Positions 1-7,687 are shown, counted from the stretch's first letter. The stretch: 64,000 nt of DNA from Gammaproteobacteria bacterium (GCA_021773235.1 JAJFKL010000030.1:124001-188000); one strand, 5' to 3'. Notes: generated from the letters alone by a model not told the origin. Numbers and translations: made by a program.

Positions 1-242
1 ACTAGGTCTACCTTGTCTGCCAGATTGAGTAGATTAGCCGGATCGTCCCAATCGCCATATAAAATATCTGCGGCAAGACTGGAAGACGGTGTGTTTTCGG
101 TTTTTTCCAGGATGACGATCTCGCAACCCAGCTCCATCGCGGGTAGTGCGGTCATCTTTGCTAGCTGACCACCACCAACGATTCCAATGCGATGCCCGCT
201 CGCAATATGCTTATTACTGGTCTTGTTATGATTATCTACCAT
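1..242 (-). CDS. purK: N5-carboxyaminoimidazole ribonucleotide synthase, N-terminal part
   Basis: Only the first 80 codons are in the window; the gene runs off the left edge. PurK is an ATP-grasp enzyme that carboxylates aminoimidazole ribonucleotide in purine synthesis. Residues 20-30 read GIVGGGQLAKM, the glycine-rich nucleotide-binding start that typifies PurK, followed by a Rossmann-like strand (GCEIVILEKTENTPSSSLA). The ATG at 242 gives an 18-residue lead before the motif. No good ribosome binding site is visible close to it, so the exact start is uncertain. The family assignment is strong because the N-terminal motif is distinctive. Confidence 0.88.
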   Translation of the reverse strand, partial: MVDNHNKTSNKHIASGHRIGIVGGGQLAKMTALPAMELGCEIVILEKTENTPSSSLAADILYGDWDDPANLLNLADKVDL

Positions 243-389
243 GCGTTTTCTAAATACACACCCTTAAAAAAGTCGGCGAATTTAGCACAATCTGCGTAGT
301 AAATCTGTAGTTCTGTAGCTAGTAGCCAAGAAAGCGGCATTAATTATGGTGCAGATAGGGTGGTTGTGGTTATAAAAAAGGTTGTAATG

Positions 390-428
390 TGGTTATTTAA
401 AACCAGTATATTGGTTATTAACAACCAA
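390..428. promoter_or_regulatory. Two phased palindromes, candidate activator (enhancer) sites
   Basis: Two related palindromes lie side by side. The first is TGGTTATTTAAAACCA at 390-405 and the second TTGGTTATTAACAACCAA at 411-428. Both have the form TGGTT-n6-AACCA, and their centres are 22 bp apart, about two helical turns. They sit roughly 120-145 bp upstream of the transcription start predicted from the sigma-54 site at 515-530. That is where a bacterial enhancer-binding protein would bind. The binding protein is unknown; this role is inference from geometry. Confidence 0.5.
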
Positions 429-514
429 ATTAACCAATAATAAGGACTCAATCTAATCAGCGAAATAATTATAAAGCATTGATATATAAAGCATTAATTC
501 TTTTTTTGCGAAGC

Positions 515-530
515 TGGCACACGATCTGCT
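515..530 (+). promoter_or_regulatory. Sigma-54 (RpoN) promoter for the pqqA pair
   Basis: TGGCAC at 515-520 and CTGCT at 526-530 match the -24/-12 elements of the sigma-54 consensus (TGGCAC-N5-TTGCW). The invariant GG (516-517) and GC (528-529) are exactly 12 bases apart. The predicted transcript start is near 541, leaving a leader of about 50 nt before the first pqqA. No competing sigma-70 promoter is obvious between here and the gene. Confidence 0.7.
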
Positions 531-590
531 CTATATAAGATAAGAAAAAACTTTATAACCGAACTTATAACTTAATACGAGGATACAACA

Positions 591-665
591 ATGAATTGGC
601 AAACACCTGAATACAACGACATCCGTTTTGGCTTTGAAGTAACAATGTACATCAACAACAAATAA
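591..665 (+). CDS. pqqA: PQQ precursor peptide PqqA, copy 1
   Basis: This encodes a 24-residue peptide, MNWQTPEYNDIRFGFEVTMY followed by INNK. PqqA is the ribosomal precursor of pyrroloquinoline quinone; the radical-SAM enzyme PqqE joins a Glu and a Tyr in the motif E-x3-Y. Here these are Glu16 and Tyr20, inside the family-typical stretch FEVTMY. A GAGGA ribosome binding site lies at 579-583. The sequence shows a second copy 48 bases downstream with the same peptide. No pqqB, C, D or E is present in this window. The gene is too short for standard gene finders and is easily missed. Confidence 0.93.
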   Translation: MNWQTPEYNDIRFGFEVTMYINNK

Positions 666-713
666 GACTCCTCTTTAATCTTATTTAACACACTTAATAT
701 AAGGAATACGACT

Positions 714-788
714 ATGAATTGGCAAACACCTGAATATAACGACATCCGTTTTGGTTTTGAAGTAACAATGTACATCAACAACAAGTAA
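714..788 (+). CDS. pqqA: PQQ precursor peptide PqqA, copy 2
   Basis: This is a second pqqA with an identical 24-residue product. It differs from copy 1 at only three third-codon positions: Tyr8 TAC/TAT, Gly14 GGC/GGT and Lys24 AAA/AAG. It has its own ribosome binding site, AAGGAA at 701-706, in a spacer that does not resemble the copy 1 leader. A strong hairpin terminator follows at 809-836, so both copies probably share one short transcript. Identical peptide with only silent changes suggests purifying selection or recent duplication. Multiple pqqA genes are known in some methylotrophs, so duplication is uncommon but not unique. Confidence 0.93.
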   Translation: MNWQTPEYNDIRFGFEVTMYINNK

Positions 789-808
789 GATTTCCTTCTC
801 GGAATAAT

Positions 809-836
809 AAAAAAGGGACCGTAAGGTCCCTTTTTT
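809..836. terminator. Bidirectional intrinsic terminator
   Basis: AAAAAAGGGACC (809-820), loop GTAA, and GGTCCCTTTTTT (825-836) form a 12-bp stem with a tetraloop and a T run on either strand. It ends the pqqA transcript and also lies just past the stop of the convergent diguanylate cyclase gene. Confidence 0.9.
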
Positions 837-856
837 ATTGCCTGATTTTTAAGTAA

Positions 857-2614
857 TTAAATTAAACGCAGTTGGTCTTCACTAATACAGCAATTACGCC
901 CACTATTTTTTGCTTTATATAAGGCCTTATCTGCTCTCTTGAAAATGGTGTCCAGATTATCCTTACCCTTGAATTCAGCGAGGCCACAGGAAATGGTTAT
1001 TTTTACCGTTTTATCGCCGTACTGGAATGAACAGCCTTCTATACTTTCTCTTAATGATTCTGCGACAGTTATTGCAGAGGATAGATCTGTTTCAGGCAAG
1101 ATTAACGCGAATTCTTCACCACCATATCGGCAAAAAAAGTCACTGCCGCGTACTTTTGAATTGCATTTTCCCGCGACAGTTTGTAAAACAATATCACCTG
1201 CTTTGTGACCATATGTGTCGTTTACATTTTTAAACTTATCTATATCGATCAGGCATAGTGTTAATTTATTGTTGTATCGTTGCCAGCGACGGTATTCATG
1301 AGTAATGCGTTCATCAAACGACATACGATTTGGTATTTTTGTTAATGCATCGGTGTAGGCTTTGCTTCTTTCTTCCTCTACGCACTTTCTGAGTTTTTCA
1401 GTTTCTGACTCCATATTGCTTAGCCGTTCTGTCAGTTCCTTATGATTAATGTCAGATGTTTTTTTCCGGCCATGCTCAACAGTAATAAACTGATCCATAT
1501 TGTTTTGTATAACTTCAATTCGGCTATTGATTGTGTTTTTTATGTTTTCAATTGAGTCGGCTTCATCAACTCCTGTTTGAATCAAGTTAATTTGTTTTTC
1601 CATTTCTGTATTGAGTGATACTGAATTTGAAAATGATTCGTTCTCAAGGGTTTCTATATCAGCTACCTGTAAGGTGATTTCATTTAATTGCTGAGTTACT
1701 TTCTTCAAAAAGCCTTCAGTCTCTATTAGCTCAGCCTGCACCTCCATGTAGGCATTGCTTACCGTCAACGCTATGCGGCGTAGTAATTTGCCAATGTCCG
1801 CATCGTCGCTTCGTTGTTCAAGTTGTTGTTTTAGAGTGTCGAGCTTAGCTTGTGATTTGCCTGGGATTGTTATCCAGTCAAGCATAGTAACCAGGTGACC
1901 TATAGTAAATTCAGCTTCTTTCTCTGTTATAGCAGGCGTTGAAGTGTTGTTGTCTGATTGGGGAGACTGTAGATTTATTTTATCTATGCATTGATTAATT
2001 ACTTTTAATTTTTCTTGTTCGTTTTTTAAGGCTATGGATTTTTTACAAAGCTCAGCAAGTGAAGCTTCCGTATCCTGATGTTCAGCTAGTTTTCTTAAGA
2101 ACACCTTAAAGGCGTCAGGTTTTTGATTTTGTTTATCTTTTGCCGATGAATTATTTATAGTAGTAATGACATCATTGACTGGCTTTAATTGGCTGATGGG
2201 TTCGATGGCGTTGTCTTGTATGTCATTATTGATCTCATCGACTGTCTCTGAATATTGATCAAATTGCTTGTCGCTGGATAATAATTGAATTACGTTTGTG
2301 ACTAATTGATTCGTCCTTGATGTATCGGCATCCTTGTCCTTTTTCAGTGACAGGATGGACAGAACAATTTGTTCAATTTCTTTTTGTGGCAGGTTGTTGC
2401 CGGATTGTTTTAAAGCCTCTTTGAGGTCAAATAGTTTTTTATCGAGGATGTCATTTGAGCCTTGATAGGCAAAGGTTAACTTTAATACAGATTTTAGTAA
2501 TTCCTGCTGCTGCTGTTCCCATGCCTTTTCTTTTACATCCAGCTCTTTCAGAGTCTGAACGTATTGTTTTTTCCAATCTGTATCAGGGTCGGCAGCTTTT
2601 TCTTGTGACAGCAT
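857..2614 (-). CDS. Diguanylate cyclase (GGDEF domain, coiled-coil N-terminus)
   Basis: This 585-residue protein should make cyclic di-GMP from two GTP. The C-terminal GGDEF domain spans about residues 420-580. Its active-site motif is GGEEF at 498-502. An inhibitory RxxD site (Arg489 to Asp492) lies exactly five residues before it, so product feedback is likely. About 400 N-terminal residues are rich in Glu, Lys and Gln and predicted coiled coil, with no signal peptide or membrane segment, so it is probably cytosolic. No EAL domain is present. The N-terminal region matches no sensor domain I recognise. It is convergent with the pqqA pair across a shared terminator. Confidence 0.9.
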   Translation of the reverse strand: MLSQEKAADPDTDWKKQYVQTLKELDVKEKAWEQQQQELLKSVLKLTFAYQGSNDILDKKLFDLKEALKQSGNNLPQKEIEQIVLSILSLKKDKDADTSRTNQLVTNVIQLLSSDKQFDQYSETVDEINNDIQDNAIEPISQLKPVNDVITTINNSSAKDKQNQKPDAFKVFLRKLAEHQDTEASLAELCKKSIALKNEQEKLKVINQCIDKINLQSPQSDNNTSTPAITEKEAEFTIGHLVTMLDWITIPGKSQAKLDTLKQQLEQRSDDADIGKLLRRIALTVSNAYMEVQAELIETEGFLKKVTQQLNEITLQVADIETLENESFSNSVSLNTEMEKQINLIQTGVDEADSIENIKNTINSRIEVIQNNMDQFITVEHGRKKTSDINHKELTERLSNMESETEKLRKCVEEERSKAYTDALTKIPNRMSFDERITHEYRRWQRYNNKLTLCLIDIDKFKNVNDTYGHKAGDIVLQTVAGKCNSKVRGSDFFCRYGGEEFALILPETDLSSAITVAESLRESIEGCSFQYGDKTVKITISCGLAEFKGKDNLDTIFKRADKALYKAKNSGRNCCISEDQLRLI

Positions 2615-2671
2615 TGATTGTATCCGGCAATTAAATAAAACATGATGCGGGCGTTACAATCGGTGATATGA

Positions 2672-2700
2672 ATCATTCCTGCCATTCTGACAGGAATGAT
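2672..2700 (-). terminator. Hairpin downstream of dsbA
   Basis: ATCATTCCTG (2672-2681) and CAGGAATGAT (2691-2700) form a perfect 10-bp stem around a 9-base loop, 18 bases past the dsbA stop. There is no clear T run, so it may be an mRNA 3' end stabiliser rather than a strict terminator. Confidence 0.55.
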
Positions 2701-2717
2701 AGTTCTGAATCTATAGC

Positions 2718-3344
2718 TTACTCGTTTGCAGTGCTCGCCCTTTCTTTATCGACGAGTTGATCAATAACCTTTAGAACATTCTCAAAACTTCCAGCAGTGG
2801 AACCACTAACCATGTACTTGCCATTGACTATGACAGCCGGGACGCCGGTGAGTTTGTAACGTTGTCCCATGACGAAGGCCTGCTTAACCTTGGTTTGAAC
2901 CTCATCGGACTCATATGCTTTTGTGAATTCGCTTTTATCGACACCATGTTTCACAAAGAATTTTTTGATTGAATCATCGTCATGAATCTTTTTCTTATGT
3001 TTGTGTATGGCATCAAATAATGGTGCGTGGATGGAATCTAATGCACCCAATTTTTCCGCAGTAAAATATGCTTTGGCATGAGGGATCCAGTTTTTGCGAA
3101 AAATACCTGGCATGCGTCTAAATTCCACATCATCTGGCTTGGATGCTAACCATTTACTTATATGTGGCTCAAAATCGAAACAGTGTGGGCAGGCATACCA
3201 AAATACTTCTACTACCTCTATTTTGTTTCCTGACTGGGTTGGTTGTGCTGGAGAGATGCTTATATAGCCATCGCCATCAGCGTATGCCTGGTTGCTAATC
3301 AGAAGAATTAAAAAAAGCGAAAGAGTCGAAACTAATTTTTTCAT
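2718..3344 (-). CDS. dsbA: Periplasmic thiol:disulfide oxidoreductase DsbA
   Basis: This 208-residue protein introduces disulfide bonds into exported proteins. A Sec signal peptide covers residues 1-22 (hydrophobic core LSLFLILLIS, cut after AYA). The thioredoxin-fold active site is C52-P-H-C55, the classic DsbA CPHC. The cis-proline loop is TGVPAV with Pro169. Its neighbour upstream is cytochrome c4, and engB follows; the order dsbA-cc4-engB is shared with Pseudomonas. Length and motifs are normal for the family. Confidence 0.95.
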   Translation of the reverse strand: MKKLVSTLSLFLILLISNQAYADGDGYISISPAQPTQSGNKIEVVEVFWYACPHCFDFEPHISKWLASKPDDVEFRRMPGIFRKNWIPHAKAYFTAEKLGALDSIHAPLFDAIHKHKKKIHDDDSIKKFFVKHGVDKSEFTKAYESDEVQTKVKQAFVMGQRYKLTGVPAVIVNGKYMVSGSTAGSFENVLKVIDQLVDKERASTANE

Positions 3345-3442
3345 GGTAGTCCTTAAATTTATTATATTTCGGGCGTGTTTAACCCAGCCTTACAGGTATA
3401 GACAACTAAATTCAGGTTTTACTTCAGTAAAAGTATGAATTT

Positions 3443-4048
3443 TTAATGCAGGCCCTGAATATATTGAGACACAGCCTCAATTTGGAGGTTCGTCATTGGC
3501 CCGGTGATGGTGCGCATCATGTTATTAGGGTCATTGCTGCGTTCTTCAGCCTTGAACATTTTAAGCTGCATAGCAGTATATTCTGCATGCTGACCACGTA
3601 AGGCAGGGTACAGAGCAGTTGGGTTTCCAGCGCCATTAGGCCCATGACAAGCCATACAGGCAGGAACACCGGTTGTGTAGTCCCCAGCTCGATAGATAAG
3701 CTCCCCGGTTTCTATTAATTCAGGTTTAGCAGCACCTAAGGTTGTTTTTTGACTGGAAAAGTAAGCACCGAGATCTAACATGTCCTGATCGCTTAGTGGC
3801 GCTACCATCGCTGTCATCTGGGCATTGACACGGTTTCCTTTCTTGAAATCATTTAACTGTTTTACGATGTATGAAGCATGCTGCCCAGCCAGTTTTGGCC
3901 AAACAGGATTTACACTATTGCCATCGACACTATGGCACATAACACAGGTTTGTGAGAGAACCTTGCCGTTTGCAGGATCACCTCCTGCAGCATAGGTATT
4001 AGCAGAGGTAAGCGTTAACAGACAAACAACAATTAAATAATTTTTCAT
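3443..4048 (-). CDS. Dihaem cytochrome c4
   Basis: This 201-residue periplasmic electron carrier has a signal peptide at residues 1-20 (cut after TYA) and two haem c sites. They are CVMCH at 35-39 and CMACH at 131-135. The two halves are similar class I cytochrome domains, each carrying a GQHA-Y motif, as in cytochrome c4. These proteins usually pass electrons to terminal oxidases such as cbb3. It is transcribed toward dsbA, about 100 bases away, and divergently from engB. No oxidase gene is in the window. Confidence 0.94.
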   Translation of the reverse strand: MKNYLIVVCLLTLTSANTYAAGGDPANGKVLSQTCVMCHSVDGNSVNPVWPKLAGQHASYIVKQLNDFKKGNRVNAQMTAMVAPLSDQDMLDLGAYFSSQKTTLGAAKPELIETGELIYRAGDYTTGVPACMACHGPNGAGNPTALYPALRGQHAEYTAMQLKMFKAEERSNDPNNMMRTITGPMTNLQIEAVSQYIQGLH

Positions 4049-4221
4049 AATTCCAGATCCTTTAAGACAACATATATGCCGGGTAGTAACAATAAACTCA
4101 TAGTATGATTATTTTTCAGAACAATGTCCTGATTACGAAGGTTAATTCAAAACCTAATAATCTTCAAAAACATAAACAAACTATTTTAAAGTTTAAATAA
4201 AATTTAACAGTTCACTGAGAG

Positions 4222-4842
4222 ATGATAATAAAAACAGAACAAATAATACCAAATGGTTGGTACAGCCGCTTTGAATTTATTAAGGGTGTTGCGGCATTTG
4301 ATCAACTTCCTGAGGATATTGGTGCTGAGGTTGCCTTTGCAGGCCGCTCTAACGTTGGAAAATCGAGTGCTTTAAATAAGATAACCCACCGGCGTTCTCT
4401 GGCCAGAACCAGTAAATCGCCAGGCAGAACAAGAGAATTAAATTATTTTGCCTATGATGAATCCACACATATCGTTGATTTACCCGGCTACGGCTACGCG
4501 AAAGTAGACGAAACAATGAGAAATACCTGGGCGAAATTGCTCGAACGTTATTTGCGAGAGAGGAACTCCCTGAAAGGCGTGTTTTTGATCATGGATATCC
4601 GGCACCCAATGGGGAAATTTGATCAAATAATGCTGGATTACTGTAAGAGCTGTGATTTGCCATTGCATGTTCTATTGAACAAGTCAGATAAGTTATCCAA
4701 AAGTGCCGCAAACAAGACAACCATGGATATCAGTCGTGAGTTGGCAGATATCGATGGTAGTGTGCAGCAGTTCTCTGCTTTGAAGGGTGTGGGGCTAGAT
4801 GAGGCACGTCAAAAACTCGCTGATTGGTTGTTTGAGACGTGA
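4222..4842 (+). CDS. engB: Ribosome biogenesis GTPase EngB (YihA/YsxC)
   Basis: This 206-residue GTPase assists 50S subunit assembly. The G1 P-loop is GRSNVGKS (41-48), G3 is DLPG (86-89) and G4 is NKSD (153-156), all as expected for the family. The N-terminal segment FIKGVAAFDQLP is also typical. The ATG at 4222 gives a normal family length. It is divergent from cytochrome c4, and the next convergent unit is the sRNA candidate at 4854-4978. Confidence 0.96.
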   Translation: MIIKTEQIIPNGWYSRFEFIKGVAAFDQLPEDIGAEVAFAGRSNVGKSSALNKITHRRSLARTSKSPGRTRELNYFAYDESTHIVDLPGYGYAKVDETMRNTWAKLLERYLRERNSLKGVFLIMDIRHPMGKFDQIMLDYCKSCDLPLHVLLNKSDKLSKSAANKTTMDISRELADIDGSVQQFSALKGVGLDEARQKLADWLFET

Positions 4843-4853
4843 TTTTTTCAGTA

Positions 4854-4903
4854 TAAAAAAATGCCCCGGGCGATCTTTTTAGGGGAAAGTATGCATCCGG
4901 GGC
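4854..4903 (-). terminator. Terminator of the engB-linked sRNA
   Basis: Read on the minus strand, GCCCCGG (4903-4897) pairs with the CCGGGGC part of 4869-4863 around a long loop. Within the loop CTTT and AAAG can pair, leaving a C-rich apex (CCCCTAA). Seven or eight T residues follow (4861-4854). The T run is on the minus strand only, so it does not serve engB. Confidence 0.72.
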
Positions 4904-4978
4904 CAGAATGTCCCGGCTGGGGAGAACCGGGTTAATTTCTCCTTCTAAGGGAAGAAAAGAAGGAAAAATATGCTGTTA
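4854..4978 (-). ncRNA. Candidate ErsA/Spot 42-like small RNA
   Basis: A transcript of about 125 nt is predicted on the minus strand from a sigma-E-like promoter (4984-5012) to a GC-rich hairpin and T run (4854-4903). Between them lies a pyrimidine-rich stretch with the single-strand candidate TTCTCCCCAGCC. The position is telling: in Enterobacteria spf (Spot 42) and in Pseudomonas ersA lie beside engB/yihA and run toward it, as here. ErsA is known to depend on the envelope-stress sigma factor AlgU. Start, end and targets are inferred; homology would need a covariance search. polA, the usual other neighbour, is absent here. Confidence 0.62.
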
Positions 4979-4983
4979 AAAGC

Positions 4984-5012
4984 TTAGAGCATAGGTATAC
5001 CGTAGAGTTCCC
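4984..5012 (-). promoter_or_regulatory. Sigma-E/AlgU-type promoter
   Basis: On the minus strand GGGAACTC (5012-5005) and TCTAA (4988-4984) are separated by 16 bases. This matches the extracytoplasmic-function consensus GGAACTT-N16-TCnAA/TCTGA closely. The predicted start is near 4978. A TTGACA at 5031-5026 has no suitable -10 at 17 bases, so a sigma-70 reading is weaker. Confidence 0.6.
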
Positions 5013-5045
5013 AGCATTTAACTTTTGTCAACGAAAAATTTTCAT

Positions 5046-5260
5046 TTATGCACAGTTATTTTTTGTCGTCTATTAGTATCACCCAAAAGACGGCCGACAT
5101 CCTCTGAGGACAAATAGAACCGGTGTAAGTAATTGAAATATTTGAATAAATAGGGTGCCGGTTAGTTTTTAACAGTTTTGTCATAGATGAGTTAGCTATG
5201 CCCTTTTTGACGTTATTTTCGCACTGCATCCACAGAGTTATCCACAGAAAATGTGGATAA
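5046..5260. other. Cluster of three DnaA-box matches
   Basis: TTATGCACA at 5046-5054 and TTATCCACA at 5238-5246 fit the DnaA box TTWTNCACA. TGTGGATAA at 5252-5260 is a third, inverted, match. The last two form a perfect inverted pair separated by GAAAA, which could also fold as a 9-bp hairpin. The rest of the gap between engB and the M48 gene shows no coding frame. Three boxes without dnaA, gidA or an obvious AT-rich unwinding block are not enough to call an origin. Confidence 0.4.
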
Positions 5261-5280
5261 GAAATTAACCTTGAATAGTA

Positions 5281-5339
5281 GCAATTACTTAGCTGAACTA
5301 AGCTAGAAATGGTCTTAAGAGTTGTCGCTAAGAAATTGC
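5281..5339. repeat. Imperfect inverted repeat with competing inner hairpin
   Basis: GCAATTACTTAGC (5281-5293) and GCTAAGAAATTGC (5327-5339) pair at 12 of 13 positions. The first arm can instead form a local hairpin, CTTAG (5288-5292) with CTAAG (5298-5302). It lies about 20 bases past the stop of the M48 protease gene and may act at that transcript's 3' end. Confidence 0.45.
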
Positions 5340-5358
5340 AATAATTAAGCTGAAAACG

Positions 5359-6822
5359 CTATTTAAGGACCTTTATCAGCGATCCTTTATCAGGTTCACC
5401 TGTTGGATATTTCGCATTTAAAAGCCGCAGTTGTGATTCTGCATGGCTCTCTAGGGGAGATTGTTTAGCCAAGCGACTAAATTGCGATTTGCTATTCGCT
5501 TTTACAATGTTAATTCGTATTGGTTTTGCCAATACTTTTTCATCCGTTGTTAAAGCATGGAAGCTTTTCGCGGTTTCAAGTATTGCATTGTCATACGCTG
5601 CTAAATTATTGCCTTTAGCCATTCCGGCGATTATGTAGGCTCGTTGTTGAAAATAGATGACTGTGAACCGTGTCGGAATACTCCCTTGTTTATTGGTGAT
5701 AACCGAAATACCTGTATGTGCAGCGAGACCATTTATATTTAATGATGCTTCGTTTTCGAGATTATTTAATCCCATGCGCTGTATCATAAAGTTTCTGGGT
5801 GACAGTTTATTATCTGCATTTTCAGCACTGATTTGCATCAAGGCATTGCCATCAGCAGCAGTTAACAGGAGCCGATCTGGAAGATTGGTCATATTCCATT
5901 TTTGCGGGAAACGCATGGAGAATCCTAGGCCTTCATGATAGAAATTACGGCCACGTAAAATACCTTCTTGAGGACTATCGCCAAATACTAAATTATCAAT
6001 GAGTGAAATGTACTCATCTCGACCGACAAAATTGACTGTTCCGGATTCGTTAAGTCCTTTGGCCATATCGATGACTTCCTGTAGCCGCGTGTCACTATCT
6101 GGATGTGTAGAAAACACACCATGATAGGCCCTCGGTTCCCGTCCTTCGGCTTGTGCTAGCTCTCTATCAAATACTTCCTGATTTTTTAATACGCGGATGA
6201 CGTCTAGCATTGCTTCCGGGTTGTAGTTCGTTCGTGCGAGATATTCTGCCCCGAGGCGGTCAGCTTCTAGTTCATGAGTACGCCCATAGCCACTTAGCAA
6301 TGCTCCGCCAGCGAATTGCACTAACTGGTTAGACGCTTGAGTCATGCCTGGTACAAATATCGAAGTTAATGCTGCTCCGATGTTTGTTAGTTGAGTTGCG
6401 CTATGTTGTCGCACTGAGTGTCGGGCTGTGACATGTCCTATTTCATGGCCTAGTACCGCAGCTAGTTCCGCTTCAGAATTTAAATAGGCCATTAATCCAC
6501 GAGTGATGTATATGTATCCGCCCGGTAAGGCGAAGGCATTAACTTCCTTACTATCGAGTACAGTAAAACTATATGACAGGTTTGAACGGTGACTATTTGC
6601 GGCGAGTTTAGTACCTATATTTTGCACGTAATTCTGTAAAGCGGGATTATCGTATACGGTATATTGTTTAAGAACATCGGTATTAGTCTTACGACCCAGA
6701 GCCAGTTCGTCACTTTCACTCAGCAGCACCAGGTCTTGCTTTCCTGTAACTGGATTAACGGCACATGAACTTATAGTTAGTAAGGGTAAAAAATAAAAGA
6801 TGATTAGATATTTCATTTGCAT
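5359..6822 (-). CDS. M48 family zinc metalloprotease, lipoprotein
   Basis: This 487-residue protein has a signal peptide ending in a lipobox-like TISSC with Cys20, so it is probably anchored to the outer or inner membrane from the periplasmic side. The M48 zinc site is HEIGH at 126-130, with the second motif ELEAD (184-188) in HELEADRLGAEYL. The region resembles BepA/LoiP-type proteases that clear misassembled outer-membrane proteins. The C-terminal 200 residues are a separate domain and do not show clear TPR repeats, unlike BepA, so I do not use that name. The SNase-type nuclease gene ends just upstream. Confidence 0.85.
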   Translation of the reverse strand: MQMKYLIIFYFLPLLTISSCAVNPVTGKQDLVLLSESDELALGRKTNTDVLKQYTVYDNPALQNYVQNIGTKLAANSHRSNLSYSFTVLDSKEVNAFALPGGYIYITRGLMAYLNSEAELAAVLGHEIGHVTARHSVRQHSATQLTNIGAALTSIFVPGMTQASNQLVQFAGGALLSGYGRTHELEADRLGAEYLARTNYNPEAMLDVIRVLKNQEVFDRELAQAEGREPRAYHGVFSTHPDSDTRLQEVIDMAKGLNESGTVNFVGRDEYISLIDNLVFGDSPQEGILRGRNFYHEGLGFSMRFPQKWNMTNLPDRLLLTAADGNALMQISAENADNKLSPRNFMIQRMGLNNLENEASLNINGLAAHTGISVITNKQGSIPTRFTVIYFQQRAYIIAGMAKGNNLAAYDNAILETAKSFHALTTDEKVLAKPIRINIVKANSKSQFSRLAKQSPLESHAESQLRLLNAKYPTGEPDKGSLIKVLK

Positions 6823-6853
6823 GATTTTAGGATAGACGGCGAAATAATTCAGT

Positions 6854-7687
6854 TCAATGTTCAGTATTGACTATTTTTAAGTCCAGATTGTGACGTAGTC
6901 GCATGCGTATTTGACCTTTATGCTTATATAACCAGCCGTTAGCTTCAATGGTTTTGGTTTCCAAAGAAAGTAATTCCGATTTATTAAAATAAGCTAGGTC
7001 AGTATTTTTTATCCTAAGTGCGACATTATTTTCAAGGTTTATCCAAATAGATGACCTGCTGGTTGAAACTTGCCGTACCTTACCTGAGATAAAATGAAAT
7101 CCTTTTTCATTGCCGCTGAGTGATTTAGCACTGTGTGTTTTATATCGTGATAGAGCCCAGAGCCCCAATCGTTGATCTTTAGCAAATTGACTTGCTTTAC
7201 TATAGCAATCAGCAAAAGAGAGATTAGGTGGAATTCGTAGGGGCATAGCCAGACCAGCCTCAAGTAATTGGCTTTGAATGTTCATGCCATCAGCATATAT
7301 ATGTGCCAGAGTCCTTCCGTGCCTATCAAGGCGTTCTTTTCCATAAAGAAGGTGAATGACCCCTGAATTGCCAAGCATTTTTTTAAGCGCAATATGTGCG
7401 CTGACTGCACCCGCTTCAGAGGGATTATTATTGTGGCTTAACTCGGGTGTATTTATACCAATTAATCGGATGTGTCTTTTATCTTTTAAAACAACAGTAT
7501 CGCCATCAATGACATAATCAATTATTGCTTTTTCGTCAAAGTGGGTACTTACACAATCTTGATTAGGATTCTCTTTTGAGAAACATGCCGGGGTAAATAG
7601 GATTAAGAATGCAGGAATAAAAAAACGCCCTAGAAGGGCGTTTTTAGATATTTGGTAGTACTTCTTTAATACAACGTTACATGCCAT
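6854..7687 (-). CDS. Secreted thermonuclease-like (SNase) protein
   Basis: With the ATG at 7687 this is a 277-residue protein. It carries the SNase fold: [11 protein letters not shown] and [12 protein letters not shown] in the first strand pair, then [18 protein letters not shown] with the catalytic Arg/Glu region and DQRLGLW. A second OB-like stretch follows. The N-terminus is basic then hydrophobic ([11 protein letters not shown]), fitting export. The start overlaps the last codons of rpmE by 11 bases. No ATG, GTG or TTG lies between there and the nuclease domain that would avoid the rpmE terminator. A longer frame to 7852 lies fully inside rpmE and is rejected. Confidence 0.82.
   Translation of the reverse strand: MACNVVLKKYYQISKNALLGRFFIPAFLILFTPACFSKENPNQDCVSTHFDEKAIIDYVIDGDTVVLKDKRHIRLIGINTPELSHNNNPSEAGAVSAHIALKKMLGNSGVIHLLYGKERLDRHGRTLAHIYADGMNIQSQLLEAGLAMPLRIPPNLSFADCYSKASQFAKDQRLGLWALSRYKTHSAKSLSGNEKGFHFISGKVRQVSTSRSSIWINLENNVALRIKNTDLAYFNKSELLSLETKTIEANGWLYKHKGQIRMRLRHNLDLKIVNTEH
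7619..7645 (-). terminator. rpmE terminator inside the nuclease 5' coding region
   Basis: AAAAACGCCC (7621-7630) and GGGCGTTTTT (7636-7645) form a 10-bp stem with a 5-base loop. A seven-T run follows on the minus strand. It is placed 30 bases past the rpmE stop, yet codes for KNALLGRFF of the nuclease leader. Confidence 0.88.

Noticed and set aside
572-784. A 70-codon minus-strand open frame over the pqqA pair, with an internal repeat
   Set aside because: It is antisense to both pqqA genes and its repeat comes only from their duplication; no ribosome binding site.
5026-5031. TTGACA as a sigma-70 -35 for the engB-linked sRNA
   Set aside because: No acceptable -10 hexamer at 16-18 bases; the sigma-E-like pair fits better.
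5046-5260. Replication origin
   Set aside because: Only three DnaA boxes, no dnaA or gidA nearby, and no clear AT-rich unwinding block.
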